From the NCBI GenBank assembly GCA_963070105.1, contig OY718803.1, positions 2,207,507 through 2,271,506 of the forward strand: a DNA stretch of 64,000 nt, read 5' to 3'. Of this stretch, positions 61,856 to 64,000 are shown piece by piece. Positions within the stretch are counted from its first letter, which is position 1; every line of letters starts with the position of its first letter. The notes under the pieces were generated by a model, which was not told where the DNA came from, searched no databases, and saw only the letters and a list, made by a program, of their open reading frames with translations. The position numbers and the translations under genes were made by a program. The DNA comes from Litomosoides sigmodontis (Eukaryota > Nematoda > Chromadorea > Rhabditida > Onchocercidae).

Positions 61856-64000
61856 ATGAATGAAAATTTCAACAATTTCACCGTACTGCTTTTTACACTA
61901 GTCACCTCATTTCATTGGTTGTCGCTAAGTGTCGCACAAGAAGGTATTAATTAATTAATTAATTTTTTACTCCTAAATTTTGAGGCTCTCGTCTTGTCGT
62001 CCTCTTCAACGTTCGGATCCTTTTTGTTGTTTCTTAAGAACTTCATGGTAAATTTACTTTTTTCCTATCATAAAATAGCAAAATTTCACTTAACATCGAT
62101 TGGAAGTTTGACCCATTGGACGTAATTGCATCATGAAAACTTAGCAGAAAATTAATAAATTGTTGAATTCTAATTAATTTGGATGCAAAAAAGAACTCCA
62201 GAGGAAGAGAAAGAGAGAAAGAGAGAGAGAGAAACTCAGAGAAAAAAGTTTTCTTTTGTCAAGAATGGCGAGTTCCGGATGTGCCGGAAAATGTTCGTTG
62301 GAAAACGGATGATCATAGTATAGCGCTGTGGTGGGATCCACCATCAACAGCTAATGAAATTTTGGTTCGTGGCTATACGATTTCATATGGAGTTGCAACA
62401 CCAAATCAACGGATTATCATCGAAGGAGCTCATACCAACACCTTCACAATTAATAAACTTAGTTAGCAATTTGAACGCTTTGAAAATTTCCTCTGTTAAT
62501 TTATTTTAAAAAGAGACAAACGTGTGGGTTAGAATTTTTCATTATAAATTTTTTATTTCTATCCGTTAAAATTTTATTTAATAATTGTATTTTTGAATTA
62601 ATAATTGTGTTTTCGATAAAAACTTTGCACTGTAATTTTGCTACTCTCACTTTCAAATGGGAGGAAATTTTTGCATTCGTAATTTTTATAATCAATTTTA
62701 ATTATGCAAAAAAAAAATAAAAAATTTGCATTTTTCATTTCTAATCTTTTTTTTCAGAAGCCAACACAACGTATATCTTTGAATTGACAGCGTACAATGA
62801 GGCAAATGGTGAAGATTCGGAAAAAGTACTTTTTAGTGCGACGACAAAAATCGAAAAACGCTCAGGTTATACTTGATGTGACACAAAATAGTAATTTTAG
62901 GACGACTTCTAAATTAATATTTCATTACGAAAAAGAAAACTTCATGGATTAGAATTTTAAGAAAAATAGAATTTCAGGTTTTACTAATGTATCCATAGAT
63001 TAAATGAATTGTTAAGTGTTAGATGATTATTATAATTATGTGGGGCAATAATTAATCCATCATGATAATTGCAATCAATTTGTATTGTAGCAAATTGTAA
63101 AGTTAACATTTCAATAAAACCAAAAAATGAAACATTTTAATTGGCATTTATTTCTCTATTGCAATTAATGGTATAAAATTCGTAATTGCTATCTAAGGAA
63201 CAATAGTTCAAAATTTTTTCTATAACAGTCTTAGTAGCTAATTTTGCAAAATAAACTTTAGATGAGGAATTAATCCATCTTCAAACGCCAGCGAAAATTC
63301 GAGCAAAATATATTTCACCAAGTGAAATTGTAATACAATGGACTGATCCAAATGTTGAAATTTATTCCAATCATTCATCTGAAACAATTAAATCATTGTT
63401 TCGAAAGCGAAAATATGTTATACAGTATGTAATTAAGTAATTCTTTTTGCATGAATTTCATTTTGAAAAATTTTGCATCTGCCACATATCGTTAAATTAG
63501 ACTAATTTTTTTTTGCCAGTAGATATATGTAAATAATTGGTATGTTATGAAAAAAAAATTTCATTGTCAATCTTTAACTCTTTTTCTATTTGTCATCTCA
63601 TACAATATGAAAGATATTGTATTTATAGGATATGGTAATAAATACTTCATTCATTTCAGATACGGTGAGTATCAATCGTTAAATTTGAAAAGAGTAACAT
63701 CGGCGGTACCGTATGTGCTTCTCACAAATCTGCAACCACTAACAAGTTATGAAATTCTGCTGAAAATCGTTTTGCCAAATGGTATTAAATCAGCATGGAC
63801 GATTGGGGAGGTTATTCAAACACCGCCAAGTGGTATGTAAAAGTTTTAATTTGGAAAATTTTCATAGCTTTGGAAGTTATTTTTAAAAAATAATTATCAA
63901 ATTTAAGTGAAATTGCTGGAAGAAATGGAGCTGCTTGAACTTCGATTCGATTTTGAGCATGCTGCAAAGTGTTTTTTCTACTCTGATCAAGCAGCACCAC
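61856..64000 (+). CDS. Signal peptide plus DCC/neogenin-like FN4-FN5 fibronectin III protein (3' partial)
   Basis: Exon 1 (61856-61943) encodes a signal peptide, NFTVLLFTLVTSFHWLSLS with cleavage near SVA-QE, and ends in phase 1. Exon 2 (62264-62461) opens in the matching phase and starts WRVPDVPENVRW. Exons 3-5 are 62758-62865, 63262-63424 and 63660-63832; phases agree. Exons 2-3 form an FN III domain with ILVRGYTISYGVATPNQR, the signature of DCC/neogenin FN4 (human IVVRGYIIGYGVGSPYAE). Exons 4-5 form a second with YVLLTNLQPLTSYEILLKIV, matching FN5. A further exon may start at 63908, but its translation does not look like FN6. DCC/UNC-40 proteins are netrin receptors with four Ig and six FN III domains; here none of the Ig domains nor FN1-3 is present between the signal peptide and FN4. 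It may be a truncated paralog or an alternative-promoter isoform whose other exons lie outside. Confidence 0.8.
62204..62232. repeat. GA-rich tract in intron 1 of the DCC-like gene
   Basis: GAGAAAGAGAGAAAGAGAGA purine tract about 30 bases before the exon 2 acceptor. It leaves an open frame running upstream of exon 2 that is not coding. Confidence 0.85.

Noticed and set aside
1..64000. tRNA, rRNA, spliced-leader RNA, CRISPR or transposase genes
   Set aside because: Looked for TTCGA-type T-arms, a nematode SL1 core and repeat-spacer patterns by eye and saw none; a tRNAscan or Rfam search would be decisive.
63908..64000. Next exon of the DCC-like gene
   Set aside because: A phase-matching acceptor exists and the frame is open to the window edge, but the translation (Leu/Glu-rich) does not resemble FN6, so it is mentioned but not called as a separate exon.

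Overview
The window looks like nuclear DNA of an AT-rich, intron-dense invertebrate, most likely a spirurid (filarial-type) nematode. Introns follow GT...AG rules with worm-like T-rich TTTCAG acceptors. Several start codons sit a few tens of bases after an unpaired acceptor-like site, as in trans-spliced genes. The recognisable proteins are animal families. The species is inference; the gene families are read from the translated exons.

Layout. 1.4-13.0 kb (+): a complete 28-exon BRWD/PHIP gene (LisH-like start, WD40 propeller, crypto-Tudor region, bromodomain 1, a degenerate bromodomain 2, charged tail). 14.5-15.1 kb (+): a two-exon BBIP1 (BBSome subunit), tail-to-tail with MRPS6 (-, 15.1-16.05 kb). 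17.4-20.0 kb (-): a type I membrane protein with EGF-like repeats and two cytoplasmic PPxY motifs; its 5' end was not found. 23.2-23.6 kb (+): a possible small gene. 23.6-38.0 kb (-): a complete 38-exon MROH1 HEAT-repeat gene. 41.7-42.6 and 45.1-46.7 kb (+): two paralogous secreted cysteine-rich proteins with the same intron plan, the second carrying a Thr-rich mucin-like tail. 48.1-52.0 kb (-): a nine-exon SLC19 folate/thiamine-type transporter. 55.6-56.1 kb (-): a decayed C2H2 zinc-finger gene with ZF debris around it. 61.9-64.0 kb (+, runs off the window): a signal-peptide exon spliced straight to fibronectin III domains resembling FN4 and FN5 of DCC/neogenin, with no Ig domains and no FN1-3.

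No shared pathway or operon is evident. The genes are a mix of conserved housekeeping functions (chromatin reading, mitochondrial translation, BBSome, HEAT-repeat protein, vitamin transport) and three cell-surface or secreted loci of higher interest. For BRWD, BBIP1, MRPS6, MROH1, the paralog pair and SLC19, the exon models were assembled by eye and keep one open frame across every junction; remaining splice ambiguities are stated. No tRNA, rRNA, viral or transposase gene was recognised. Long intergenic and intronic stretches are AT-rich, with microsatellites and several small inverted repeats.
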